Shown: positions 5,466-5,506 of the stretch, piece after piece
Layout of the letters: the number at the start of each line of letters is the position of its first letter
Position numbering within the stretch: the stretch's first letter is position 1
Origin: Bryobacterales bacterium
GTDB taxonomy: Bacteria; Acidobacteriota; Terriglobia; Bryobacterales; Bryobacteraceae
Direction: 5' to 3'
Assembly (NCBI GenBank): GCA_003154855.1
Contig: PMEV01000385.1
Location: forward strand, 648 to 6,153
DNA: 5,506 nt
Position numbers and translations under genes: made by a program
The notes under the pieces: model-generated
Told to the model about the DNA's origin: nothing
Database searches by the model: none
The model's input: only the letters and a program-made list of their open reading frames with translations

Positions 5466-5477
5466 AGTACTAGTACT
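5466..5477. repeat. 12-bp perfect palindrome AGTACTAGTACT
   Basis: The 12 bases are identical to their reverse complement and also consist of two copies of AGTACT, itself a palindrome. They lie 108 bp upstream of the PEP-CTERM start codon in non-coding DNA. Without a loop it is not a terminator; an operator for a dimeric regulator is possible. Confidence 0.4.
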
Positions 5478-5506
5478 CCGTGGTGGCCGCGCAGCCGCGC
5501 CTGCAT

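Larger units (their letters stand above)
5359..5506 (-). promoter_or_regulatory. upstream region of the PEP-CTERM gene
   Basis: This stretch of 148 bases holds no convincing gene on either strand. It is locally less GC-rich than the flanking coding DNA near 5359-5460, as expected for a promoter region. On the minus strand a TATACC (-10-like, 4 of 6) can be seen around 5397-5402, but no good -35 accompanies it, and no sigma-54 GG/GC pair was recognised. The promoter cannot be placed with confidence. Repeats inside it are listed separately. Confidence 0.4.

Noticed and set aside
5486..5500. Short direct repeat GCCGCGC with 8-bp period
   Set aside because: It is too short and GC-simple to distinguish from chance in this genome.

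Overview
This is a GC-rich (roughly 65%) bacterial chromosomal window. The type-II fatty-acid genes, the PEP-CTERM exosortase substrate, a large GT-C-like membrane protein and a typical secreted protein of unknown function suggest Acidobacteriota, possibly the Solibacter/Bryobacter group. That taxonomic call is inferred from style and gene content; no rRNA or marker gene is present to prove it.

Layout, left to right. Bases 1-203 (+) hold the last 66 codons of a GatB/YqeY-domain protein. Two bases later, converging on it, is a small minus-strand gene (206-517). Its 103-aa product has the extreme N-terminus and the extreme C-terminus of a bacterial flagellin joined by a short proline-rich linker. 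It has a strong ribosome-binding site, a leader hairpin and a tandem GGAACAG repeat. Upstream of it on the same strand is a 307-aa exported protein of unknown function (639-1562). A 93-bp divergent promoter region separates that gene from the acpP-fabF pair (+, 1656-3184), which encodes acyl carrier protein and 3-oxoacyl-ACP synthase II. A good sigma-70 promoter precedes acpP, and fabF starts at TTG 1940.

The right half is a minus-strand pair transcribed toward fabF. A 201-aa PEP-CTERM protein (4753-5358) is followed with no gap (TAAATG junction) by a 527-residue polytopic membrane protein of GT-C glycosyltransferase type (3169-4752). The last 16 bases of that gene overlap the end of fabF. 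Bases 5359-5506 are the upstream region of the PEP-CTERM gene and carry a 12-bp palindrome and a pair of direct repeats.

How the genes work together: acpP and fabF form the core elongation unit of fatty-acid synthesis. The PEP-CTERM/GT-C pair looks like an envelope or extracellular-polymer unit in which the membrane enzyme may act on the sorted protein or its matrix; this is inferred from gene adjacency only. The most unusual item is the miniature flagellin-like gene, which keeps both D0-type termini but lacks nearly all of D1 to D3. No mobile element, CRISPR array, tRNA or rRNA was seen.
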